Shown: one piece after another, positions 31,901-43,559 of the stretch
How the letters are laid out: each line of letters begins with the position of its first letter
Position numbering within the stretch: the first letter of the stretch is position 1
DNA from: Geosiphon pyriformis
Lineage: Eukaryota > Glomeromycota > Glomeromycetes > Archaeosporales > Geosiphonaceae
Assembly: GCA_016748015.1 (NCBI GenBank)
Contig: JAAOMT010000134.1
Span: forward strand, 1,309,726 to 1,373,725
Direction of reading: 5' to 3'
DNA: 64,000 bases
The notes under the pieces: generated by a model
Database searches by the model: none
What the model was told of the DNA's origin: nothing
The model's input: the letters and a program-made list of their open reading frames with translations, nothing else
Position numbers and translations under genes: made by a program

Positions 31901-34900
31901 ATGAGTGTAGGTCGCCATATTATTCTTGACACGTGCTGCAATATCAACCTCTTTTGGTACATCTTCCTGTATTTCGCCCTCTTCGTGATATTTCCGTGAT
32001 TCGGCCAAATCTTCAGGGGTCATACAAATCATAACAGTTTCTTCCTCTTCCGCGTCTATAAGTTCAATTACACCGTTCGCAATCAAATCTTGCCAACCAA
32101 ACTTTTGGTGACGATCCCGATCTCCCGTTTGTTCGGAGAGTGCTTTCTGTATAACAATTAAAATTATGGAAAATTTCCGTAAGATTAAAGGATAACGTTA
32201 TAAAGTCAAATTTAGTGAATAAAAATTTATTCACCGATTCTTCCAATCTTCTAATGTGTTGTTTATTAATTAAAAGCCTTGAATTTTCTACTATGTATAA
32301 AGGACGGCAGACTCTGCCAGCATCTGTGTATAATCGTAATTCCTTTTCTCGTATATCTCGTACCACACTAACTTCAGGGCTCACATCAACACAACGTCGT
32401 AACCTTTTGAGTGTATCGACCAAGGCTTCAGGCTCATGGGATACACCTGCCCAACCTCCATTTACGAAGACTTTCGTGTATTCATTCAGGCCAAGACTGG
32501 AGCTGGATTGCAACTCCTCAAGATTCAGCATTCCCCATTCCTCCAAAAATTCTATAATAGGGCCTGACGAACTTCCGACAGAAATATACGACATCAAGGC
32601 AAGATTTTTGACAAGACCGCAAGCTTGTCCTTCCGGAGTTTCAGCAGGGCAGACCATACCCCAATGAGTATTGTGAAGTTGACGTGGTTTTGCAATCTTC
32701 CCATCACGACCCATTGGAGTGTTACATCTTCTTAAATGCGAAAGGGTGGAAGCGAACGTGTAACGGTTAAGCACTTGGGATACACCAGCTTTTGCCTAAA
32801 ATGTTTGAGATTGTTTGCCGATCAATATTGAATCAGCAGGGCAGCTAACATGGAATCATAAATTACCTGCATTGCTTTTTTTTGATCGCCCCAATTCCCT
32901 GTTGCCAGAGAATATTTAAGACCGCTAGTAATGGTCTGGGCTTTGATTGCCAAGTTGAGATTAAAATCACGATTTGAATCTATGCACTAGTAATATAATT
33001 ACCAATCGAGGTTTTGAACAAGCCAACACAAATTGAAAAAACTTATGGCAGGCGAAAAATAGGGACGAACCTTTCGTAGATAAGTGCTAATATCCTTAGT
33101 AAGCTTTTTGAACAACATACGGAACAAGCCGGCCAAAAGAGGTCCAGCCAAATCCATTCTTTTTTTACCATAATGATCCCGATCATCCAATTCTCGGCGT
33201 CCAAGAGCAGCTAAAAGAAGTCTATGTACCATGTAGCCAAAGAAATATGCTTTCTTCGTTTCGCATTTAAATGTTGTGCCGACATGGGGCAATAACTCTT
33301 TTTGCAAGATTTCTTTTGCGTACCTGTTATAAAAAATTGGGAAATTAAATATATGAGCTGCAAGGTTTTACCAAGGATTAAATCTTACTTGATACGTTTG
33401 TCTTTAGTTGCTCCGGTTGCCGTTCCTCGACGACCAATCCAATCTAAGGCAACCTATTCAAAACGTTTTCAAAATTATGGTATGAAATTTGAAATGATTA
33501 TTTGTAATCGATCATGAAATAAATAAGGGTATACATCTTGGTTTTGGATGGCAAAAGCCTCTTCGATACATGGTTTCAAAGCCTCAAGCATCTGGGTATC
33601 CTGAGGATCATAGCATATATGATTCAGAAAATCCTTATCCGCTACCAACCCAAGAGCACGGAATACAATAACAACAGGAACATCTTTCTTGATATATGAC
33701 ATTGTGGCATGAATGAACTGTCCTGTAGCCTTTGAAGCCGAATAGAATAGAATATAAATGTTTTAATAGACACAAAAATAGTTATTGAATTTTCTATCGA
33801 CTGATGGGCTTCCCAGTGGGAAGCATGTTTCAATCCTGGAATTGAATGTCTCTCTAAATAAACTTACGCCTTTCTCGGCTGTTTTCGCCATCAGTTTGAT
33901 ATTTAGTGGACTGACTTGCTTTGATCCTTTTTCCACTGCACTTTTGATTTCCGCGGTGTAAGAATAGGGAGATGGCGCCGATTTAGAAAATACATACACA
34001 GTGTTCGTCGCCATGCGTTCTTGGGCTATTAATACTTTTTCAGACCCATTAATAATAAAATAACCACCCTGTAGCAAGGAAAGACAATTACATTAATTTA
34101 TATAAAAATAAATAGTGATGAAAAAACATAATGCTGGTCATTGAACCTGGTCATATGGGCATTCATTTAAAGAATATAGCTCTTTATCACTTAAACCGTT
34201 CAATACACAAAAAGCGGAGCGAAGCATGATGGGAACCTATAATTGGCCGAATTAAATGAGTTTTGTTTTTGAATAATCAATGAAACTTAAAATTCGTGCC
34301 ATTTATGTATATCATTACCTTTCCCACAAAAACTTTGTCAAAATCTGCAGGATCGATAGGACCACTGTCGTCTTCCTCATCATCAAGTTCTCCTTCATCA
34401 AACATCTCGTTTACATTTGATTTGTCTCTATTTTCCGGGGCCTTGGTGTCAGCAGAGGACGTTTTCTTTTTCATATCCACGTAGAGGGGAGCAGCATATC
34501 TAAAATGACAGTAAGGTCATTAAAATAAAGGAAAGATATTAATATAAAATAATCGGTTCAAATAAAAGATATAAGGGCAAATAGTGTTACGTTAAGTTAC
34601 GAAGTCGCGCTTCTTGTGGAAACATCGCCTGTACACTGCCATCGGCTTCGGTCATTGTTGGCTTAGATAAGTAGACTTGACCGAAATGAATATAATATCG
34701 ACGCTAAAAACAAATCATTAGCAAAAGGGACCAGTTTATTTCAAAGTAAAAAAGTTTTCAAATGGCGAAACGTACCGCCTGATCACCTTCAGATCCAACT
34801 CCCTGAGTAGTCTGCAAAACTAATCTTCGATTTTCATCAACAATTTCTTGCATCGTATTCTGAACAAATTCGTCAAAAGAATCAAGTTGCTGTCGAACGA

Positions 34901-35057
34901 GACCTTTGTCGTTGAAAAACGAAGAAATGACCGTCCAGCAGTCTTCCTGAGATATATCCTGCTTCTGGTCTGCGGCTTGAATCGATAAACCTTGCGCGAC
35001 TGTACCATTGGTGTAGTCGTCTTGAGAACCTAGATAAGATGCATAAGCGTCGCCCAT
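28963..35057 (-). CDS. RPB2: RNA polymerase II second-largest subunit with intein
   Basis: Encodes Rpb2, which with Rpb1 forms the active centre of nuclear RNA polymerase II. After splicing 16 introns the frame is 4,794 nt: a 1,597-residue precursor, or 1,250 residues after removal of the intein (yeast Rpb2 is 1,224). Recognisable parts: N-terminal [108 protein letters not shown] around the intein; [16 protein letters not shown]; and the C-terminal zinc ribbon CDICG...CKAC. The start ATG at 35,057 (MGDAYASYL) is preferred, but an in-frame ATG lies 12 bases upstream. The stop TAA is at 28,963-28,965. No stop or frameshift: the only intact gene seen in the window. Confidence 0.97.
29436..30554 (-). 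other. Intein in RPB2 (347 residues, with homing-endonuclease remnant)
   Basis: A protein-splicing element lies in frame between KIH and SRARGP of Rpb2. It starts with Cys1 ([14 protein letters not shown], block A), has block B at residues 62-70 (VTTNHMMW with Thr64 and His67), block F at 324-336 ([13 protein letters not shown]) and block G ending VWTGN, followed by Ser as +1 nucleophile. Thus Cys1, the TxxH motif, Asn347 and Ser+1 needed for self-splicing are present. The penultimate residue is Gly, not the usual His. The middle (about 129-270) resembles a LAGLIDADG endonuclease but has lost acidic residues. One 78-base intron (30,076-30,153) lies inside it. Intein coding length is 1,041 nt after splicing. 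Confidence 0.95.
30076..30153 (-). other. Spliceosomal intron within the intein
   Basis: The unspliced frame hits a TGA after EFFGFVF. Removing GTTTGTTTTC...CTTTTTAG (78 bases, phase 2) joins GG to A and gives EFFGIWIIAGG, the expected first LAGLIDADG-like motif. Size and borders match the other 15 introns of the gene. So the intron is inside the first endonuclease motif. Confidence 0.92.
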
Positions 35058-35250
35058 TGTGGAAATCAACGATCAACTTTTTTGAGAAGAGTTTAAATAA
35101 GGTCCGTGTCATTTATTATGTAAATATTTTTACTATTGAATGTATATCTAAACACGTGATTATAGATGACGAAAAAATGCTTTTCGAACACATGATCATT
35201 ACTATTTTTAACCAAATCAGTTTATTTATATTAAAATTATATTTTTAATG
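35058..35250. promoter_or_regulatory. RPB2 upstream region
   Basis: About 190 bases of mixed composition directly upstream of the RPB2 ATG, before the AT-rich zone starts. It has CpG-containing words (acacgtgattat, gacgaaaa, tttcgaac). No definite TATA or initiator could be picked out. It is the probable core promoter only by position. Confidence 0.4.
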
Positions 35251-36089
35251 AAAATTTAATTTATTATTAAAAAAAATAATAAAAAAACTTTATTTTTATT
35301 ATTACAATCAAAGCAAAAAGTAAAAAAAATCAAAATTTTTTATTATTATTTCTAATACAAAAAAAAATTTCTTAAAAATAAAAACAATCAAACAGTATTT
35401 TTAAAAATGTTTTTTAAGTAATATAAACACAAAACAGTTTTTAACTACTAATTAAAGTTTTTCATATTTAAAATTTTTTTTAACAAATTAATTAAAACTA
35501 ACTTTAATGTAAATTTCATTAAAAAATTTCAAAACTTTTTAACAATAAATTAATAATTAAATTATTTTTTTTTAATAAATTTTATTATTAAAATATTACT
35601 TTTAATTTAAAACTTGTTTTTTTATAAAAAATAAAACATTATTTTTTGTTAATTTTTTTGTGTTTTTATTAGTTTTATTATAATTGTATTAATAATAATG
35701 AAAAAAAAAACTTTTTTTTTCTATATCTAAAATCTACCAAAAAATATATTTATTAAAAAGAAGTTGTTTTTAACTATTTAATATAATAAATTCAAATCTT
35801 TTTGGCTTGATTATAAAGTTATTATTAATCTTAGTATTGTTATCATAAAAAAGTTTGTTAAAAATTCTGGTTTTGATGTTAATAAAAAATCTATTCTATT
35901 AAGAAAAAAAAGAAAAAATAGTGTTTTAAAAGATTATATTATTAATAAGAAGATGTTTACTAAAAAATTAATTGGCTGCTTTTGGGGCTTTAAAGCTAAT
36001 AATACTATTGAGTTTAATAATATTAACATGAAAAAAAAGATTTTGGTAAAAAAAACTAATATGAATTATAACAAAAAGAATACTTTTAA
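35251..36089. other. AT-rich zone with possible LINE-B ORF1 relic
   Basis: Nearly pure A/T up to about 35,860. From about 35,940 to 36,090 the plus strand reads KKLIGCFWGFKANNTIEFNNINMKKK-like text, which resembles the LINE-B ORF1 segment with SWGSKVDSKASS and VIKKTSYAN, heavily decayed. That match is weak and by eye. No intact gene. Confidence 0.45.
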
Positions 36090-36936
36090 TGCTATTATAA
36101 GTAATTATTTAAAGTATTAATACAAATAACAAATTTGTAACTTGGTGTTTAATAGCTAATGATGTTAATAATTTTTGAAAGTTTTGAAGTCTAAAAGTTT
36201 TGATTAAGTTTTTTGTATAATAAACAGAGATTTAATTAATGGTTTTTCCATGAATTTTTTTCTTTAGTATAGTGGCCAATTTATTCTAGCAGTTGTGTTT
36301 TTCTAATAAGTTATTCTTAAATTTCTACTTTTATTCTTAGGTCTTTTACTAGACTATTTTTGATGTCAAATACTTAATACTTAATTTTTTTAATCAATTA
36401 ATAAACAACCAAAAAACAAAACAAAAGAAAATAAAAATATATAAAAAAAATTAGTATTCTATTAATAATCATAATCAAGAATTATTGATTCAGTATGATT
36501 AAGTATTAAATTCTATTAACATAAAGTATTGATAGTAAAGAAATAATTAATATTCTTTAATCAAGCAATAATAATATGAATTGGATAATATTTAGATATT
36601 TTTATTAATATTAATGGATTTTTACTTTAAGTTATAAAAAACTATCTTTTAAAGAAAGAGTATTATGGTTCTAAACTCTATTAAATTCTGCATATTTTTT
36701 TGCTTCTAACACTCTCACTATATATACATAATTTGTGTTATACAAAATTTTTAGGAATTCTGCAATTCCTTAAAAAAATTCTGGAATTCTATAATTCTGT
36801 AATTCCTTAAGAGAAATCTTATAATTCTAAAATTCTGTAATTCTCCAAGAAAATCCTGAAATTCCTTATTTTACTATGTCTATTTCTAATTAGCTATTCT
36901 ATCTATTATTATAATTCCTAAATTCTATAAGTAACA
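36090..36936 (-). mobile_element. Old E-family LTR (3' LTR of a decayed element)
   Basis: Despite decay, it follows the E LTR from near its start (aagtaattattt, aacaaatttgtaacttgg) through tgtataataaacagagattt and attaataatcataatcaagaattatt to the end ttctataagtaaca at 36,936. A GAATTC-type array is still visible at about 36,745-36,865. Its length (847) equals that of the young E LTR (845). Confidence 0.8.
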
Positions 36937-39900
36937 TTATTTCTTTCTTTTAATATTGAGTTCTCTTGAAATTTTCTAAATCTTTTAAATCTTCTTCTTG
37001 AATTAGCTCTATTATTTCTTTTTTGAGAATTACTTGAACAATATTAGTTTGTAATTTTTCAAATTAAGTATTGGTAATTTTTCCCAATTGATTAATAACT
37101 ATTGTGTTCATTATTAGGTATAATAGCATTTTCAAACAGTCTTAAAACTCTGTTTATAATTAGTATATTGTTTATGTTTGTGTAAATAGATTGTTTTTTT
37201 TTCATAAATTGTTTAAGTTATTGTAATATTGTTGTATTAAACATTTATTTTGTTTTATTTGTATATAAGTTCTGAATATTAAGCTTTTGTTCTAAGTAAT
37301 AATAGTAAAAGTTTTTTGAAAATTGTTGTGTTTATTATTTCTAATTTTTTTCCATTAATTTCTGATATGATAATATTGTCTTTGGTGTTTTTATAAATAT
37401 TTTTACTTTTGTTATTATATCTTCTACTATGTTTTTATATTTTCTGTATATTCTATATTGTATTTCATATTAGATTTTTTTTTTCTGTATATTGAATGGT
37501 TTATTAATTGATTGTGATTTTTATGTTCAGTTTTTAATGTTTAATTAGTTGAAATAATTGTTGGACTAGTAAATGAATATTATTAGTAATTTCCATTTTT
37601 TTTTGCTTTTGTTACATATATTAATTCTTTATATACTGTTCTTGTAGATCAATTTAATATGTTTATATCAATAATTATAATTGGTTTTAAATCTCATAGA
37701 ATTTTATCTGGTTGGACTAATATTTGTTGTACTTTTAGTTGTAGAATATTACTAATAGATGATAATATTATATTGTAATATGATTTCAATTAATTTTTAT
37801 ATGTTGCTTTAACTAAGATTTTATTGTCTCATCTTAATTTATAAGTTCTATTTTCTAAAAATTTTTTAATATAAAATGATCTGTCCCATTTAGAATTAAA
37901 TTTTCTATTCTATTGTTTTTTTGCTTTGATATGATATAAGAGTACTTTGTCTTTAATTCTAAATTTAATTGGTTTATTTGATAACTGATTATTATGTTAT
38001 TTTTTTTGTTTTGTTTGTAACTTTTGTATATTATTAGCTGCTTTTTATCTTTTGTTTTCTAGGATTTCTATTAAATTGTATGTTTTTTTTAGCAATATTC
38101 TTTGAAAGTTGACTTTTGTTATTGGTTCCATTAGATATGTATTGATATCTATTTTAACTAATAATATTGCTGTTCTACCATAAACAAATTTAAATAGTGT
38201 TATTTGTGTGGTATTTTGCTTTATTGTCTAATAAACAAATAATACTGATAGTATAAATAAATTCTATTTATCCTGGTTTTTTTGGCTGATCTTAGTTATT
38301 GTTTTACATAATATTTTATTGAATTTTTTGACTAAACCATTTGTTTGTAGATAATATGATAATAATAATAATCTTTTAATTCCAAATTTTTAACTTAATT
38401 TGGTTAATGTTCTGTTCACAAAGTAAATTCCTTGATCTGATAATAATTTTTTTAAATATTCATGTCAACAAATTAAATTTTGGTAAAAAAATTCAGCTAT
38501 AAATTCTGTATTTGCTCTTTGAATTGCTTTTGTTTTTGGCTATTTTGTGAGATAGTTTATGGCTACTGCTATATATTGATTGCTTTTACTGATAATAGTT
38601 AATGATTTAACTAAGTTAATTTCAATTTAATCAAATAGTTGTTTTACTTTAAATAATCTTAATGGTTTATTGAGTCTTGTTTCTCCTTTTTTCTGACAAA
38701 CATTATACTTTTGAATATATTGGATAATGTTTGAATACATAGATGGCCAATAGTATCTCTTTCTGGTTTTTTTTATAATTGCTTCTTTATAAAAATGTCT
38801 TGTTGTTAAATCTGAATATATGATAAACAGTATTGTTTTTTTCTCTGGTTCTGTAATTACTCTAAGTGGCTGGTTTAGATATTTTCTATTTTTCCAATAT
38901 AGTATATTTTGGTAAGAAATAAAATATTTTGATTGTTGTTTTATGTTGTTTTGTTCTTTTTGAGATAATTTTTTCTTAAACTATTGGATATTAATATAAT
39001 GTTAAAATTGTTAATATTTTTGTGTGTTCATCTTTTGTTATATTTTTGGGTTGAAATATTTAGATTTGTTTTATTTGTAACAAACCATTAGTATTTCTAT
39101 TTTTTTTTCTCTTTTTATAATATATTGTATAATTAAATAGTGATAGTTCTATTTTCTATTTTGTATAGTAATTATCTTCAAATTTTTGTTTTTGAATTGA
39201 TGTTAATTCTTTGTGATTAGTGTATATATCAAACTTCTGATTCAAGTATTTTTTTTATTTAATGACAGCTCAATTAATAGCTAAGTATTTTAATGTTGGA
39301 GTTCCATAATTTTTCTCAGCTAGACTTAAATTTCAGCTGGCATATATTATTAGATGTTCTTGTTTATTTGCTTTTTTTTGTAATAATACAGCTCTTAAGA
39401 CTTAACTGGATGCATTAGTAGTAATAATAAATAACTTGCTGTGATCTGAATAGATCAATATTGGTGTTTGAATAAGCTTTTTTTTTAAGATATTAAAAGC
39501 TTTTTGTTGGGTTTTAGTTTATTTATATTTAATATTTTTTACCTAAAGCTAGTAAAGTAGTTAAGCCAGTTTGGAAAAGTTTTGGATAAAGCAGTAATAA
39601 TATTTAGCAAATCTCAAAAATGCTTTTAATTTGATAAAATTTGTTAATACTGAAAAGTTTTTGATTATTTTAATTTTGTTTGGATTTGTTTTAATGCTGT
39701 CTTTGCTTATAATATGTCCCAAAAACTTGAGTTTAGTTTTGCCAAAGAAGCATTTGGTTATATTCAATTTCAATCTGGCTCTTCTTAATTTTTCAAATAC
39801 TTGTTAGGAATAATAGAGATAATCATTAAATGTTTTAGAGAACATATTGGTATTATCTAAGTAAACTACTACTGATTTTTATAACAATTCAATATAAACA

Positions 39901-40610
39901 ATTTTTATAAGTTATTAAAAAGTGGCTGGAGTATTAGTTAAGCCAAATAGCATAACATCAAATTCAAAGTTTTTTTTTTTGTGATGAATGCCATTTTTTT
40001 TTGTTTACTGAATTCATGACTATTTGCCAGTAATCACTATTTAAGTCTAATATTGAAAACTATTTTTTCTCTCCAAAAGCATTGAATAACTCTTGAATAT
40101 ATAAAATTGGATAGCTGTTTCTATAAGTAATATTGTTAAGTTTTCTGTAATCTACACAAAAGTGAATTTTTCTATTTTTTTTATGAACAAGTACTACTAA
40201 TGATGACTATAAACTTATTAATAGTTGAATTAATCTATTGTTTAACATTCAGTTGATTTTTTGTTGAATAATTTTATGGCTGGCTAGTAGTACTTTGTAT
40301 ACTCTTTGTTTGATTAGCATTATATTTTCAGTTTTGATCTAGTATTAGATAATATCAGTTCTATCAAATTTGTTTTTACTGGCAAAAATATCAGTAAAAT
40401 TGTTAAATAGCATTTTGAGTTGTATTTGTTGAAGTGGGTTTAAATTCTTTAAGTTCATTTGTTTTAACTGTTTTGGTTGTAGCAAATAATATTTTTTTTA
40501 TTTCTAAATTGTTTGTAATATAATATCCACATAATTACAAAGTTGTGAAAAGTCTAGAATAATGGTAAGTGCTTAATTCTCAACTTTAGTGCTTAAGTAT
40601 CTGATGGTAG
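36937..40610 (-). pseudogene. Strongly decayed E-family pol
   Basis: The whole stretch is colinear with the young E element at 51,847-55,520, but C and G are replaced by T and A at a very high rate. Traces include the integrase region, the RNase H region, and an RT piece at 39,561-39,773 (minus: CFFGKTKLKFLGHIISKDSIKTN). The end at 40,560-40,610 corresponds to the linker between dUTPase and RT; there the F-family LTR interrupts it. No open frame of useful length remains. Confidence 0.82.
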
Positions 40611-40834
40611 TGTTATGGGTTAAAGTAACAAGCTAATAGATAGTAAGAGAGAACAGGATTGTAAGGTGATGGAAATAATCAAAGAAAATTCAACTTCAAA
40701 GAGTGAATTGAATAAGTATGGATTCAATGTGCGAGATCAGTCTTATAAAATATTTCAGTCACTATTCTTTTTAAAAGGTAACTGGGAAATCTGAAAATAG
40801 AGAGATAGTTTATACTGTCAACAAATAATCATGC
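40611..40834 (-). repeat. F-family 3' LTR, first part
   Basis: Reads TGTTATGGGTTAAAGTAACAAG at its left end and matches the inverse of the F LTR end at 11,145. It continues after element D at 48,516-48,994. The small duplication atgc (40,831-40,834 and 48,512-48,515) marks where D entered. Confidence 0.85.
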
Positions 40835-41635
40835 TGTTATGGGATGGTTTTCTTGGTATATTTTAATTGTTGATTTCCTATTTTAGTTGCAATCAGTCTC
40901 TCATGAGTTTTTTTATTTTATGTGTTGGATAATAATAATGATGTACTGGAGGTTTTTTCTTGATGTTGTAATGTAAGTCTTCTCTTTAATTCTAATTGTC
41001 TTTGTATGTTGTATACTTCTTCCCAGAAACTAATCTGAAATCTACCCACTGTTTGGGGTTTTCTCTGAAGCTATCCTTGCAATTGCCTAATGTGTTTTTC
41101 TAATCTAGAAACATGGAATGTTAATGGCCTTTTCGCAATTTCCCTAAGTATATAATAAAGCTTTTTCAATTTAATTAGTAATCACGTAAATAATCTTGAT
41201 CAGAAATTATTTTTTCAAAGGGTTTAGAGATAGAATAATAGTTTCATTCACTAGAGAAGGTATGTGAATTCTATTGTTAATCTCGTAATTGTGATGTTCA
41301 TTTAATTTATTATTTTTATTTTTTTTATTAATTCTTTTTGAATAAGATTTTATTTAAATATTTGTTGCTTTTAGTTGAAGCTTGTTTTTTTTTATCATTA
41401 AAAACTATTGTATATATATATAATTATTGTTTTACAAAATAACATCTTGTAATACTCTATTTCCATTATTTTTAAATAGTGCTTACTGCTATTGTATAAT
41501 AATGCTTGCTGCTATTGTAAAATAGTGCTTGCTGTTATTTGTAAATCATTTCTTTTTATAAATTGTTGCTGTGCTATTTTATGATTGGCTAATTTATATT
41601 ATTTATAATTCCTATTAAATTCTTGAACTGTAACA
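40835..41635 (-). repeat. D-family 3' LTR
   Basis: Starts TGTTATGGGATGG and ends GAACTGTAACA on the plus strand. It contains an array of about 23-base units with atagtgcttgctgctattgt (about 41,470-41,545) and a TATA stretch (tatatatatata near 41,410). Partner of 47,688-48,511. Confidence 0.88.
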
Positions 41636-42049
41636 TTATCCCCTTCTTTCAAGATTGAGTTCCATTGAAATCAAAGTTAATTTCTTTATTGAATTCTAAG
41701 TTGCTATAGTAGTCCAATACTGTATTATTAACTTGTTGTTGTAATTTTTGAAATTGTGAATTGGTAAGTCATCTAATACTGTTGGTTGTTATTATGTTCA
41801 TGGTTGAATCCAGTAATACTTTGTGACAATTTTTCAAATGCTTTGAAAATTCTGTAAACTGCTTTTTGAATTGAATGTACTGTTAGTTTTTCCAATAAAA
41901 CTTTCTAATTGTTGAATTGTTGCTTTGTCAAATACTCTAATTGATGAGTGAATTCATGATTTTTATGTGTGTTTCATTCTTGACAAAACAGTCAGCATTG
42001 GCATTTTTGGTATCTTCTTTGTATTTAATGATATAATCATATGGTGTTA

Positions 42050-42440
42050 ATATTTGTGTTCATCTGGTGTATTTTTTTTCCAGTGCTTTCTTGTTATTTA
42101 ACCAGACCAGACCTCTATGATCTGTGGTAATATCAAAGGATTTGTACCATAAATATGTGTCAAAGTGAATACAACTCCAGACTACTGCTAAGCATTCCAG
42201 TTTGTGTGCTGCATAGTTTTGTTTTGCCATACTGAGACTTCTATTGGCATAAGCAATTACACATTCTCTTCCATTATCATCTTTTTGTGAAAAAATGGCT
42301 CCAAGTCTAGTTCCAGAGGTATCTGTGGCCAAAATAAATTTTTTGTTGAAATCCGAATAGATTATTATTGGTGATTCAATGAGCTTTTGCCTAAGATACT
42401 CAAAAGCTTTTTGCTGTGTTTCAGTCTATTCAAATTTCAC
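42050..42440 (-). pseudogene. D-family RNase H
   Basis: An open stretch (42,332-42,060) has ATDTSGTRLGAIFSQKDD (catalytic Asp), AHKLECLAVVWSC (Glu) and FDITTDHRGLVWL (Asp), ending before a short tail with NANADCF. Upstream it joins the RT thumb. Downstream, where integrase should start, there is only the element's C-terminal tail. Confidence 0.82.
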
Positions 42441-42499
42441 ATTTTTGGATAGTAGATAATTAAGAGATTTGGTGATGTTTGACAAAGTGGCAGTAGTAA

Positions 42500-43275
42500 G
42501 ATGCGAGTTCTAAAAAGCTTCTAACTTCTAAAATGTTTCAAGGTACTGAAAAATTTTTTACTTTGTCTATTTTTGATAAATTTGGTTTTATTCCATTTTT
42601 TCCAACTACGTGTCCTAAAAATACTAGCTTATTTTTCCCAAAGAAACATTTTTCTAAATTTAATTTAAGTCCAGCATGTTTCAATTTCTCAAAAACTTGT
42701 TGTAAATATTGGAGATAATTCACGAATTTTGGTGAGAAAACATTTGTATCATCCAAGTAGACAACAACAGATTGTCACAGAATTCTAGAGTAAATTATGT
42801 CTATTATTCTTTGGAATGTCACGGAAGCATTTGTCAATCCAAATGGCATTACATTGAACTCATAATTGCTATTTTGTGTTGTAAATGCTGTTTTATGCTT
42901 GTCTTTTGGGTCCATTTCCACTTGTCAGTATTTACTGGTCAAGTCAAATGTAGAAAACCATTTTGTTCTTCTAAAAACGTCAAAAATTTCATCAATTAAT
43001 GATATTGGATATGAGTCTTTAGTTGTTTTGCTGTTTAGTTTGTGATAGTTGATGCAAAATCTAATTTTTCCATTCTTTTTTCTTACTAAAACAACTGGTA
43101 AGGACCATGAACTCATTGATGGTTGAATTATTTCTTTTTTCAACATGTTTTGGACTTCTTCTCTGATAAAATTATGCTCCATTAGTGGAACACGGTAAGT
43201 GCATTGTTTTTCAGATCTGGCGTCCTCAATGGAAATTTGGTGTTGAACCAAGTTGGTTCTTCCAAATTCGCCATT
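42500..43275 (-). pseudogene. D-family reverse transcriptase
   Basis: RT motifs on the minus strand: VQHQISIEDARSEKQCTYRVP, IIQPSMSSWSLPVVLVRKKNG, RFCINYHKLNSKT, FSTFDLTSKY with the first Asp (about 42,935), a motif-C region VVYLDDTNVFSP at about 42,730-42,770, and CFFGKNKLVFLGHVVGKNGIKPN (about 42,640). Stops and a frameshift lie between 42,770 and 42,925. Confidence 0.83.
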
Positions 43276-43559
43276 TCATGAAAATATATCAGAGTATTTT
43301 AAAATTAATGCTTTTAATTGTTGCTGTTGGTTTGGATTTATTGTTCCAATGTTTAATTTGGCCAATTCTTCTGGTGTAAATTGATAGTATTTCAATGATT
43401 GTTGCCAATTTATTGAAGTGAGTTCACAGTAGAGGGCAATTTCTGGGAAATTTAGAATTTTTTGTGGTGTTAACATGTTTTCTAGCTCCGTTTCAAGATA
43501 TCTAATGATGGTATCTTCTGAAATATAGATGGATTCTTCTGTGGTGTTTGCGATAAAAA

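Larger units (their letters stand above)
28963..35057 (-). other. RPB2: Exon map of RPB2
   Basis: Exons in transcript order: 35,057-34,776; 34,703-34,591; 34,499-34,319; 34,236-34,147; 34,068-33,868; 33,729-33,535; 33,453-33,389; 33,323-33,071; 32,986-32,867; 32,795-32,235; 32,146-31,511; 31,428-31,095; 31,009-30,843; 30,767-30,154; 30,075-29,304; 29,235-29,113; 29,049-28,963. All introns are GT-AG and 63-138 bases long; many start GTAAGT, GTAATx or GTACGT. Joints were chosen so that the reading frame and conserved Rpb2 residues are continuous. The least certain is the acceptor at 33,729, where another AG eight bases downstream is out of frame with the family pattern. Confidence 0.9.

Noticed and set aside
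32215-32667. Plus-strand open frame of 150 codons
   Set aside because: Shadow of RPB2 exon 10 on the opposite strand.
35251-41000. Centromere-like AT-rich core
   Set aside because: Most of it (36,090-40,610) aligns with an E element and so is transposon relic; nothing specific to centromeres is visible.
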